Part shown: one piece after another, positions 20,214-28,007 of the stretch
Position numbering within the stretch: position 1 is the first letter of the stretch
Layout of the letters: each line of letters opens with the position of its first letter
DNA from: CAVRZJ01 sp964594125
GTDB lineage: Bacteria > Acidobacteriota > Thermoanaerobaculia > Thermoanaerobaculales > Thermoanaerobaculaceae
Assembly (NCBI GenBank): GCA_964594125.1
Contig: CAZQLL010000009.1
Coordinates: forward strand, 1-64,000
DNA length: 64,000 nucleotides
Reading direction: 5' to 3'
Notes under the pieces: model-generated
Database searches by the model: none
What the model was told of the DNA's origin: nothing
The model's input: only the letters and a program-made list of their open reading frames with translations
Made by a program: the position numbers and the translations under genes

Positions 20214-21968
20214 ATGCGGCGAACGGTGGCGATCGTGCTGGCCCTGGCCGTGCTCGGCGGCGGGCCGGCGCTGGCGCAACAGGTGCAGGTGCGCGAGGAG
20301 ATGCTGGCCAACGGCATGAAGCTGCTCATGGTGCAGCGGCCGGACGCCCCCACTGTGACGTGCGGGTGGGTGGCCAAGGTGGGCTCGGTGAACGAGGCGC
20401 CCGGGATCACCGGCATCTCGCACCTGTTCGAGCACATGATGTTCAAAGGGACGAACACGATAGGCACGAAGGACGCAGGCAAGGGCGCCGAGATCATGCG
20501 CCGGCAGGACGCCGTCCGCGCCGAGATGGAGAAGGAATATACGCTGCTGCGCGAGAAGCTGCGGCGCGGCGAGATCTCCGGCAACGTCTACGACATCGAG
20601 AACATGACCCCTCGCCTCAAGGAGCTCAAGGCCGAAATCGAGACGCTGTACGCTGCCGAGAAGGAGATCATCGTCAAGGACGAGCTCGACCAGATCTACA
20701 CGCAGGCGGGCGGCTCGGGGCTGAACGCGGGCACCAGCGAGGACCAGACGTTCTACTTCATCACGGTGCCGCGCAACAAGCTCGAGCTGTGGTTCTGGAT
20801 GGAGTCCGACCGCCTGCTCGACCCGGTGTTCCGCGAGTTCTACTCCGAGCGCGACGTCGTCCGCGAGGAGCGCCGGCTCGCCGTCGAGTCGCGCCCGACC
20901 GGCAAGTTCGAGGAGGAGTTCGAGGCGCTGTTCTGGCAGTCTTCGCCGTACTCGCACCCGGTGGTCGGCTGGCCCTCCGACGTCGAGTCGATCACGCGCG
21001 CCCAGGCCGAGGCGTACTTCGGCACCTACTACGCCCCCAACAACATCACCGCGGTGCTGGTCGGAGACATCGACCCCGACGCCGCGCTGGCGCTCGCGAA
21101 GCGCTACTTCGAGCGCATCCCGCGCGGCAAGGTGCCGCCGCCCGAGATGCTCACCGCCGAGATCCCGCAGCTCTCCGAGAAGCGCTTCATCGCCGAGGCC
21201 GACACCAACCCCGAGGTGAACGTCCGCTTCCACGCGGTGCCGTTCAACCACAAGGACTTCTTCGCGCTGCAACTGCTCGCGGACGTGCTGAGCAAGCGCA
21301 CCGGGCGGCTGTACAAGCTGGTGGAGGAGCAGCTCCTCGCGGTCGGCGAGCCGTACGCCTTCTGCCGTCCGATGAAGTACGAGGGGTACTTCGAGGTCGG
21401 CGCCGAGGTCAGGGACGGACGGCGCCCCGAGGAGGTCGAGGCGGCGCTGCTCGCCGAGATCGAGCGGCTGAAGGACGAGCCGGTGGGCGAGCGCGAGCTG
21501 CAGAAGGTCAAGAACCAGGAGCTTGCCAACTCGTTCCGCCGCCTGCAGTCGAGCTTCTTCCTGGCGCTGCAGCTCATGCTCTACGACTCCAACGGCGACT
21601 GGCGCTATCTCAACGACTCGCCGGCGAAGCTGCAGGCGGTCACCGCGGCCGACATCCAGGCGGTGGCCAGGAAGTACTTCACCAGGGAGAACCGCAACGT
21701 CGCGTACTACCTGCGCAAGGCCGGCGCCGCGCCGGAGGACCCGGAACTGGCGGCGATGCCGGCGCAGGTCAAGGGGATGGTCAAGCAGCAGCTCGCCCAG
21801 ATCAACGCCAGCAGCGATGCCGCGGAGCTCGCGGACACCGTCGTGCGGCTCGAGCAGATGGCCGGCCAGGTGCCGCCCGCGATGAAGCCGGCGCTCGAGT
21901 ACCTGGTCAAGAAGACTCAAGCGCGCATCGAGGAGCTCGCGGCGGCGCCGCGGCAGGGAGGAAAGTGA
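20214..21968 (+). CDS. M16-family zinc peptidase, catalytic subunit
   Basis: A 584-residue exported pitrilysin-family peptidase. A signal peptide (cleaved near ALAQ) is followed by the inverted zinc motif HLFEH at residues 70-74. AAAGGAG precedes the ATG, which I choose because it opens the signal peptide. A charged, probably coiled insertion (about 95-150) is unusual next to the standard fold. The C-terminal half is the second M16 domain. One base after the stop begins a second M16 gene lacking the zinc motif, so the two products probably form the periplasmic heterodimer known for M16B enzymes. Confidence 0.9.
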   Translation: MRRTVAIVLALAVLGGGPALAQQVQVREEMLANGMKLLMVQRPDAPTVTCGWVAKVGSVNEAPGITGISHLFEHMMFKGTNTIGTKDAGKGAEIMRRQDAVRAEMEKEYTLLREKLRRGEISGNVYDIENMTPRLKELKAEIETLYAAEKEIIVKDELDQIYTQAGGSGLNAGTSEDQTFYFITVPRNKLELWFWMESDRLLDPVFREFYSERDVVREERRLAVESRPTGKFEEEFEALFWQSSPYSHPVVGWPSDVESITRAQAEAYFGTYYAPNNITAVLVGDIDPDAALALAKRYFERIPRGKVPPPEMLTAEIPQLSEKRFIAEADTNPEVNVRFHAVPFNHKDFFALQLLADVLSKRTGRLYKLVEEQLLAVGEPYAFCRPMKYEGYFEVGAEVRDGRRPEEVEAALLAEIERLKDEPVGERELQKVKNQELANSFRRLQSSFFLALQLMLYDSNGDWRYLNDSPAKLQAVTAADIQAVARKYFTRENRNVAYYLRKAGAAPEDPELAAMPAQVKGMVKQQLAQINASSDAAELADTVVRLEQMAGQVPPAMKPALEYLVKKTQARIEELAAAPRQGGK

Positions 21969-21969
21969 G

Positions 21970-23448
21970 ATGAGACACCTGCAGACAGTCCTCGCCGCCG
22001 CACTCGCCGCCACCGTCGCGGCCGGCGCACTCGGGCAGCAGATCCCGGCCCGGCCCGAGCAGCTCACCTACCCGGGTCTCACCTACACCGTGCCCGACGC
22101 CAAGGCGCTCAAGGCGACGCTGTCAAACGGCGTCACCGTCTACCTCGCCGAGGACCGCCTGCTGCCGCTGATCAACGTGCAGGTGTTCTTCCGCGGCGGC
22201 CGCTACATGGAACCGGCCGGCAAGGAGGGGGTGGCGGGGCTCACCGCCACGGTCTGGCGTACCGGCGGTGCCGGCGCGCTCGACCCCAGGCAGCTCGATG
22301 AGGAGCTCGACTTCCTCGCGGCGCAGGTCGCGACCTCGGTCGGCGACGTCACCGGCAGCGTGACGCTCAACCTGCTGGCGAAGGACATCGACCGCGGCCT
22401 CGCCCTGCTGATGGACTTTCTCCGCACCCCGCGCTTCGACGAGGCGCGCCTCGCCAAGGCGAAGGAGGACATGCTCTCCGAGATGAAGCGCCGCAACGAC
22501 GACGCCGAGGAGATCGAGGCGCGCGAGTGGAACCGACTCGTCTACGGCGAAGACTACTGGATGAACCGCCTCGCCACGAAGGCGTCGGTCGACGCGATCA
22601 CGCGCGCCGACGTCGCTGCGTTCCAGAAGCGTCTTGCGACCCCGGCCAACATCGTGGTTGCGGTGTCCGGCGACTTCACGCGCGCCGCGATGCTGGCGAA
22701 GCTCGACGCCACCCTCGGGACGTGGAAGGAGAGGGGCGAGGCGTCGCCGGCGGTGCCGCAACCGACCGGCTCGGCGAAGCCGGGCGTCTACGTCGTGGAC
22801 AAGACCGACGTCAACCAGGGACGGGTCTCGATCGGGCACCTCGGCAGCAAGCGGCCGATGAACGACGAGGCCGCGCTGATGGTCGCGAACGACATCTACG
22901 GCGGCGGTGGCTTCACCGCATGGATGATGCTGCGAATCCGCTCGGACGAGGGGCTCGCCTACGGCGCATACTCCCGCTACGAGATCGGTGACCTCTACCC
23001 CGGCGAGTTCCGCGCGTACTTCCAGAGCAAACCGTCGACGTGTGCGCGCGCCGCCCAGCTCACGCTCGACCTGATGAAGAAGATCCGCGGTGAGGTGGTC
23101 TCCGCGAAGGAGCTGGACACCAGCAGGAACTCGTTCATCGAGACGTTTCCGCGTACCTTCGAGACGAAGGCGCGCACGGTCAGCCGCTTCGCGCTCGACG
23201 ACCTGACGGGCCGACCGCACGAGTACTGGACGACGTACCGCGACCGCATGAAGGCTGTGACCGCGGACAGCGTCCGTGCGGCCGCGGCTGCGCACTACGA
23301 TCCGGCGAGGCTGATCGTCCTCGTGGTCGGCCCCGCCGAGGAGATCCTCAAGGGCCACCCGGACCACCCCGACGCCAGGATCGAGGCGTTCGGGGCGGTC
23401 ACCCGGCTGCCGCTGCGCGACCCGCTGACGCTGGCGCCGCTGAAGTAG
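21970..23448 (+). CDS. M16-family peptidase, non-catalytic partner
   Basis: A 492-residue exported protein with a signal peptide ending near ALGQ and two M16 domains. Where the catalytic partner has HLFEH, this one reads VAGLTATVWRTG, so no zinc site is present. The segment GLAYGAYSRYEIGDLYPGEF fits the R/Y-type substrate-binding region that M16B alpha subunits contribute. It follows the catalytic gene with one base between them; GGAGGAAAG serves as ribosome-binding site. A long GC hairpin follows. Confidence 0.85.
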   Translation: MRHLQTVLAAALAATVAAGALGQQIPARPEQLTYPGLTYTVPDAKALKATLSNGVTVYLAEDRLLPLINVQVFFRGGRYMEPAGKEGVAGLTATVWRTGGAGALDPRQLDEELDFLAAQVATSVGDVTGSVTLNLLAKDIDRGLALLMDFLRTPRFDEARLAKAKEDMLSEMKRRNDDAEEIEAREWNRLVYGEDYWMNRLATKASVDAITRADVAAFQKRLATPANIVVAVSGDFTRAAMLAKLDATLGTWKERGEASPAVPQPTGSAKPGVYVVDKTDVNQGRVSIGHLGSKRPMNDEAALMVANDIYGGGGFTAWMMLRIRSDEGLAYGAYSRYEIGDLYPGEFRAYFQSKPSTCARAAQLTLDLMKKIRGEVVSAKELDTSRNSFIETFPRTFETKARTVSRFALDDLTGRPHEYWTTYRDRMKAVTADSVRAAAAAHYDPARLIVLVVGPAEEILKGHPDHPDARIEAFGAVTRLPLRDPLTLAPLK

Positions 23449-23457
23449 CATTCGGCG

Positions 23458-23490
23458 GCGGGGCCGGCGCCGCAGCGGCGCCGGCCCCGC
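23458..23490 (+). terminator. Very stable 15-bp hairpin after the M16 pair
   Basis: GCGGGGCCGGCGCCG and its exact complement flank a 3-base loop (CAG), ten bases after the stop. No U-tract follows, so it may act as a terminator or protect the 3' end, possibly with Rho. Confidence 0.5.
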
Positions 23491-23510
23491 GCCGCAGCGC
23501 TCCGATTCCC

Positions 23511-23927
23511 ATGCCGACCGTCACCATTCACCGGATCGCGATCGCGAAGAAGGCGCTCGACATCTGCCGCATCGCCGAGGCGCTCTACCTCGCCGGCAAG
23601 CGCGTGGCCGTCGCGGTCACCGACGCGAAGCGCGCGGCGATCCTCGACGACTACCTGTGGACGTTCTCGCAGCCCTCGTTCGTGCCGCACGCGCTGTGGG
23701 ACGGCGACGCGCCGATCGCGGAGCCGGTGGCGATCGTCGCGGGCGAGCTCGCCAATCCCAACGGCGCCACCGCGCTGGTGGTCGCCGACCGCATCGCCGA
23801 TGCGGCCGCCGCCGCCGCGATGTTCCCAGAGATCCACGACATCGACGCCGGGCTCGCCGAGGACGAGGGGAAGGCCGAGGCGTGGGCCGCTGCCGGCGCG
23901 GAGGTCTCGCACACAGGCAAGAGGTGA
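23511..23927 (+). CDS. holC: DNA polymerase III chi subunit-like protein
   Basis: A 138-residue protein with the layout of HolC: an N-terminal helix with the conserved A.DICRIAEALYLAGKRV, then DDYLWTFSQPSFVPHAL (very like the chi LDDLLWTF...SF.PH motif), a loop with P.AIVAGE, and a C-terminal acidic helix EAWAAAGAEVSH. In proteobacteria chi links the clamp loader to SSB. No psi (holD) or other replication gene is nearby. The ATG lacks a clear ribosome-binding site and follows the M16 hairpin by 20 bases. Sequence signature is good; presence outside proteobacteria would be unusual. Confidence 0.75.
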   Translation: MPTVTIHRIAIAKKALDICRIAEALYLAGKRVAVAVTDAKRAAILDDYLWTFSQPSFVPHALWDGDAPIAEPVAIVAGELANPNGATALVVADRIADAAAAAAMFPEIHDIDAGLAEDEGKAEAWAAAGAEVSHTGKR

Positions 23928-23987
23928 GGCGGGCAGCGGCTCGCTCCTGCAAGAAACCTGGCCCTGTTCGGCCCCCCCGAAACCCCC

Positions 23988-24058
23988 GGGAACGCGGGCG
24001 CCCGCGCCCGCGCGGAGGCCCTGCCGGGCCGAGTCCGGGCCGGCGAGGGCGCCGGCCC
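23988..24058 (+). repeat. Dispersed intergenic repeat, copy D (core)
   Basis: Core match to the other copies: GGGAACGCGGGCGCCC, CGCCCGCGCGGAGG, CTGCCGGGC, GGGCCGGCGAGGGCGCCGGC. It lies between the convergent holC-like and alcohol dehydrogenase genes. Confidence 0.65.
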
Positions 24059-24177
24059 GCCCACTCTATTGCAGGGTCCCGGGTGCGCCGCGGCTCGGGA
24101 CGATTGCCTCGATCTGCCGCCGATGGAGGCGGGACCATGGTGGAGGAGCAGCGCTTCCCGCTGTCGGCTTCGCGCTG

Positions 24178-25197
24178 TCAGCTTGCTTCCGCGCGCTGCG
24201 GCATGAGCACGATGGCGCCGTTGACCTGCGAGCGCTTGACCCGCAGGAGCGCCTCGTTCGCCTGCGCGAGCGGTGCGCTCTCGACGGCGGTGCGCAGCGG
24301 GATCGCGGCCGCCAGTGACAGCAGCTCGCGGGCGTCGTCGCGGGTGGCGTTGGCGACCGAGCGCACGCAACGCTCGCCGTACAGCAGGTCGTACGGGAAG
24401 GCCGGGATGTCGCTCATCGTCACGCCGGCGCAGGCCACCGTGCCTCCCGGTGCGAGGTGGGCGAGCGCCGCGGGGACGTGGGCGCCGGCGGGGGAGAACA
24501 CCACCGCGTGGTCGAGCGCGTCGGGCGGCGCCTGCTCCGGGTTGCCGACCCAGGCGGCGCCGAGCGCGCGCGCCAGGTCGCGGTGCCCCTGGGCGCGGGT
24601 GAACACGAAGACCCGGCAGCCGCGGTGCTGGGCGATCTGGATCGCCACGTGGGCGGAGGCGCCGAACCCGTACACGCCGAGCGTGCCGCCGCGCCCGTTC
24701 ACCGCGCCAGCGAGGCGGAGCGCGCGCAGTCCGATCACGCCGGCGCACAGCAACGGCGCGGCCTGCTCGTCCGGGAAGGAGCCGGGCAGGGGGTAGACGA
24801 AGTCGGCGCGGGCGCGCACCTTCTCCGCATAGCCGCCGTTGACGTGCAGGCCGCTGAACGCGGCCGCCGCGCACAGGTTCTCGTCGCCGCGGCGGCAGGC
24901 GTCGCACGCGCCGCAGGCGCTCCACAGCCAGGCCAGCCCGACCCGCGCCCCGATGATGCCGCGGGCCACGCCGCCACCCACGGCCGCCACGGTGCCGACC
25001 ACCTGGTGGCCGGGCACGATCTCGGGCGCCGGCAGCCGGAGGTCGCCCTCGACCGTGTGGAGATCGGTGCGGCAGACGGCGCAGGCCAGCACGTCGATCA
25101 CCACCTCGCCGGGGCCCGGAACCGGGTCGGCGACCTCGCGCAGCGCCAGGGGGCGCCGCTCGACGGGGGCCGCCGTGGCGAGGACCATCGCCTTCAT
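24178..25197 (-). CDS. Zinc-dependent alcohol dehydrogenase
   Basis: A 339-residue medium-chain dehydrogenase. The catalytic zinc site is ACAVCRTDLH with GHQVVG; the structural zinc cysteines are in CGACDACRRGDENLC. The Rossmann glycine motif is GVYGFGASAH. NAD(P)-dependent oxidation of an alcohol or reduction of an aldehyde is expected; the substrate is unknown. The ATG at 25197 has GGAGGAG upstream and a TAGACT box about 25 bases away. It is divergent from the OmpH gene, sharing a 150-base upstream region. Confidence 0.88.
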   Translation of the reverse strand: MKAMVLATAAPVERRPLALREVADPVPGPGEVVIDVLACAVCRTDLHTVEGDLRLPAPEIVPGHQVVGTVAAVGGGVARGIIGARVGLAWLWSACGACDACRRGDENLCAAAAFSGLHVNGGYAEKVRARADFVYPLPGSFPDEQAAPLLCAGVIGLRALRLAGAVNGRGGTLGVYGFGASAHVAIQIAQHRGCRVFVFTRAQGHRDLARALGAAWVGNPEQAPPDALDHAVVFSPAGAHVPAALAHLAPGGTVACAGVTMSDIPAFPYDLLYGERCVRSVANATRDDARELLSLAAAIPLRTAVESAPLAQANEALLRVKRSQVNGAIVLMPQRAEAS

Positions 25198-25284
25198 TGT
25201 CGCTCCTCCGCGCCACAGTCTACCGCCCCGCGGCGCGCCGGGGAACCGAAGCGCGCGCTCGTGCGATCGCGGTGCGCGGCGCGG

Positions 25285-25313
25285 GTGACCGAGGCGTCCC
25301 GCGATGGTAGAAT
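25285..25313 (+). promoter_or_regulatory. Promoter of the OmpH gene
   Basis: GTGACC, a 17-bp spacer and TAGAAT. The leader then holds CCGCCGCTCAGGCGG, a small hairpin, and a GGAGG site. Confidence 0.5.
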
Positions 25314-25348
25314 CCTCCGCCGCTCAGGCGGCTGGAGGTGGCTGAAAA

Positions 25349-25903
25349 ATGGGGTCCACGCAGCGTGCTCTGGCGATCGCTTCCGCGCTCTTCCTCGCGC
25401 CGGTCGTGCCGGCCGTCGCACAGGAGGCGGCCAGCAAGATCGGGTTCGTAGAGGTAGAGAGGGCCGTTTTCGTGTGCGACGAGGGCAAGGCCCGCCTCAA
25501 GGAGCTGGAGAGCTGGGCGAAGCCCCGGCAGGAGGAGCTCGCCAAGCTCGGCAAGGAGATCAGCGACCTCGGCGCCGAGATCAACGCCAAGCGGGGCGTG
25601 GCCTCCGACGAGGCGCTCGCCGAGATGAACCGCCAGCTCGTCGCCAAGCAGCGCGATGCCGAGGACAAGCAGCGCGTCGCGAAGCGCGAGTTCGAGAAGC
25701 GCCAGGACCAGGTGCTCAAGGACCTCGGCAGCAAGCTGCAGGAGATCGTCGGCACTTACGCGAAGGAGAACGGGTACACCGCCATCTTCATCCTCAAGCC
25801 CAACGATCTCGTGTACCTGGCGCCGGGCGCCGACATCACGGACACGGTCATCAGGCTGTACAACCAGAAGTACCCGTTCCCCGCTCCGGCGGGCGGAAAA
25901 TAG
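25349..25903 (+). CDS. OmpH/Skp-like periplasmic chaperone
   Basis: A 184-residue protein with a signal peptide (cleaved near AVAQ), then KIGFVEVERAVF, the standard opening strand of the OmpH family. A long charged coiled coil (about 50-135) and a C-terminal strand region with IFILKPNDLVYLAPGADITD follow. It should hold unfolded outer-membrane proteins in the periplasm as a trimer. The next gene, a TPR membrane protein, follows by 36 bases and is probably cotranscribed. No bamA or lpxD flanks it here, unlike in many genomes. Confidence 0.88.
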   Translation: MGSTQRALAIASALFLAPVVPAVAQEAASKIGFVEVERAVFVCDEGKARLKELESWAKPRQEELAKLGKEISDLGAEINAKRGVASDEALAEMNRQLVAKQRDAEDKQRVAKREFEKRQDQVLKDLGSKLQEIVGTYAKENGYTAIFILKPNDLVYLAPGADITDTVIRLYNQKYPFPAPAGGK

Positions 25904-25939
25904 CGGCCGGGCCGGTGGACACGAGGCGGGGGTGACGAG

Positions 25940-26653
25940 GTGGGACGCAGGCTGACTCGCAAGCAGATCAAGCAGGATCAGTTCGTATCGCTGGTCGACC
26001 GCGGAGCGCACTGGATGGGGCAGAACTGGCGCCAGGCGGCGCTCGGCCTCGGCGGCGCGGTGGCGCTCGCGGTGCTCTACTGGGGCGTGTCGCTGCTGGT
26101 CGCCGCCCGCGGCGAGGCGGCGGCGACGGCGCTGTCGCGCGCGCTCGACACCTACAACGCCCCGGTGGGCGCGGCGGCCAAGGCCGACGCGACGCTGCGC
26201 TTCGCCACCGACACCGAACGGCTCGACGCCGCCGACGCCGCCTTCAAGGCGGTGTCCTCGAAGTTCTGGCTCACCCCGCCCGCCCGCTACGCCAAGCTGT
26301 ACATCGCCAGGATCGCGGCGGACCGCGGCGACACGGCGACGGCGGCCAGGCTGCTCGGCGAGCTGGCCAGTCGCCGCTCGTCGAGCCCGATCGTCCGCCT
26401 GGCGACGCTCGACCTCGTGCGCCTGCGGATCGCGAAGGGGGAGGGGCAGCAGCTCGCCGGCGACCTCGAGGCGATGGTCGCCGGCAAGGACCCGCGGCTG
26501 CCGCGCGACCTCGCGCTGTTCGAGCTCGCGCAGATGTGGGAGCGCGAGGGCAAGCCCGCCGAGGCGGCAGAGCTCTACCGCAAGCTGGTCGAGGACTTTC
26601 CCGAGTCGCCGTACCGCGGCGACGCCCAGCAGCGCCTGAGCGCGGTCTCCTAG
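25940..26653 (+). CDS. TPR-containing single-pass membrane protein
   Basis: A 237-residue protein starting with GTG. The N-terminus is short and basic, then one membrane helix (about 33-55) and a periplasmic part of helix-turn-helix TPR-like repeats. Its C-terminus, ELAQMWEREGKPAEAAELYRKLVEDFPESPYRGDAQ (described in two motifs: GKPAEAAELYRKL and FPESPYRGDA), is a classic TPR. The layout resembles YfgM, an ancillary factor of the Sec translocon. It follows the OmpH-like chaperone gene, which fits an envelope-assembly role. Confidence 0.7.
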   Translation: MGRRLTRKQIKQDQFVSLVDRGAHWMGQNWRQAALGLGGAVALAVLYWGVSLLVAARGEAAATALSRALDTYNAPVGAAAKADATLRFATDTERLDAADAAFKAVSSKFWLTPPARYAKLYIARIAADRGDTATAARLLGELASRRSSSPIVRLATLDLVRLRIAKGEGQQLAGDLEAMVAGKDPRLPRDLALFELAQMWEREGKPAEAAELYRKLVEDFPESPYRGDAQQRLSAVS

Positions 26654-26669
26654 GAAGAACAGGCCGGGC

Positions 26670-28007
26670 TTGAACTTCGTCGAGTCGATCGCCAGGAAAC
26701 GCGACGGCTGCGAGCTCACCGCCGCCGAGGTGTCCCGCTTCGTACGCGGCGCCACCGACGGCTCGCTCGCCGACGAGCAGCTTGCGGCGATGCTGATGGC
26801 GTTCTGCATCCGCGGCGCGTCGGCCGCGGAGACGCAGACGCTGGTGGAGGCGATGCGCCGCTCCGGCGCACAGTGGCGGCTCGGCGAGTCGTTCCCCGGC
26901 GTCGTCGACAAGCACTCCACCGGCGGCGTCGGCGACTCGGTGTCGCTGGCGCTCGCGCCGCTGGTGGCGGCGTGCGGGGTGCCGGTGGCGATGATGGCCG
27001 GCGCCGGGCTCGGCCACACCCAGGGCACGCTCGACAAGCTGGCGGCGATCCCCGGGGTGCGCCCCGTGACCACGCGGGAGGCCGCGCTGCGCGCGCTCGG
27101 CGAGTGCGGCGCCTGCCTGGCGGCGCAGAGCGAGGAGATCGCCCCCGCGGACCGCAAGCTGTACGCGCTGCGCGACGTCACGGGCACCGTGCCGTCGCTG
27201 CCGCTGATCGTGGCGTCGATCATGTCGAAGAAGCTGGCCGTCGGCGCCAGCGCCCTTGTGCTCGACGTCAAGCAGGGCAGCGGTGCGTTCTGCAAGACGC
27301 CGCGGCAGGCCGGCGCGCTGGCGCGCGGGCTCCTCGCCGCCGCGCGCGGCGGCGGCATGCGCGCCGTCGCGCTGATCACCGACATGGAGCAGCCGCTGGG
27401 CGACCGCCTGGGCAGCGCGTCCGAGGTGCTCGCCTGCATCGAGGTGCTCGACGGCGGCGGCGACGCCCGCCTGCGCGAGCTCACCGTCGCGCTCGCGGCG
27501 GAGGCGCTGGGGCTGGCCGGCCGCACGCAGCGCGCGGCGCGCGCCGAGGCCGAGCGCGCGCTCGCGAGCGGCGCCGCCCGGCGCACCTACGACGCCATTG
27601 TCCGCGCCCACGGCGGCGATCCGGACCCCGCCCGCCTGGCGCGGCCGCGGAGCTCGGTGCCGGTGCCCGCGCCGCGCCCGGGCTACGTCGGCGCCGTCGC
27701 CGCCGAGGAGCTCGGCTGGCTGGCCGTGGCGGTCGGCGCGGGGCGCCGAAGGCAGGGCGACACCGTCGACTTCGCCGCCGGGGTGCGCGTCGCGGCGCGC
27801 ATCGGGCAACGCGTCGAGGCCGGCGAGCCGCTGGCCGTGCTCGAGCTCGGCGAGCGCGACGTCGCGGTCGCGGCGCTGCTGGAGCGGACGGCGGCGGCGT
27901 TCGCCCTCGTCGACGAGCCGCCGGTCGCGGGGCCTCTCGTCCTCCGCCGGCTGGGTTCCGGCACGCGGCGCGCGCGGCCGGCGCCCGGCGGCGGGACAGG
28001 CGCATAG
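26670..28007 (+). CDS. deoA: Pyrimidine-nucleoside (thymidine) phosphorylase
   Basis: A 445-residue enzyme that splits thymidine or uridine with phosphate into base and pentose-1-phosphate. The phosphate and substrate motif KHSTGGVGDSVSL lies near residue 79, followed by GAGLGHTQGTLDKL and SIMSKKLAVGASALVLDVK. The C-terminal domain and overall length are normal. I use the TTG at 26670 because homologous residues (NFVESIARKRDG) begin there and AGGAAGAA lies upstream. The following ABC-F gene starts directly at the next base after the stop. Confidence 0.9.
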   Translation: MNFVESIARKRDGCELTAAEVSRFVRGATDGSLADEQLAAMLMAFCIRGASAAETQTLVEAMRRSGAQWRLGESFPGVVDKHSTGGVGDSVSLALAPLVAACGVPVAMMAGAGLGHTQGTLDKLAAIPGVRPVTTREAALRALGECGACLAAQSEEIAPADRKLYALRDVTGTVPSLPLIVASIMSKKLAVGASALVLDVKQGSGAFCKTPRQAGALARGLLAAARGGGMRAVALITDMEQPLGDRLGSASEVLACIEVLDGGGDARLRELTVALAAEALGLAGRTQRAARAEAERALASGAARRTYDAIVRAHGGDPDPARLARPRSSVPVPAPRPGYVGAVAAEELGWLAVAVGAGRRRQGDTVDFAAGVRVAARIGQRVEAGEPLAVLELGERDVAVAALLERTAAAFALVDEPPVAGPLVLRRLGSGTRRARPAPGGGTGA

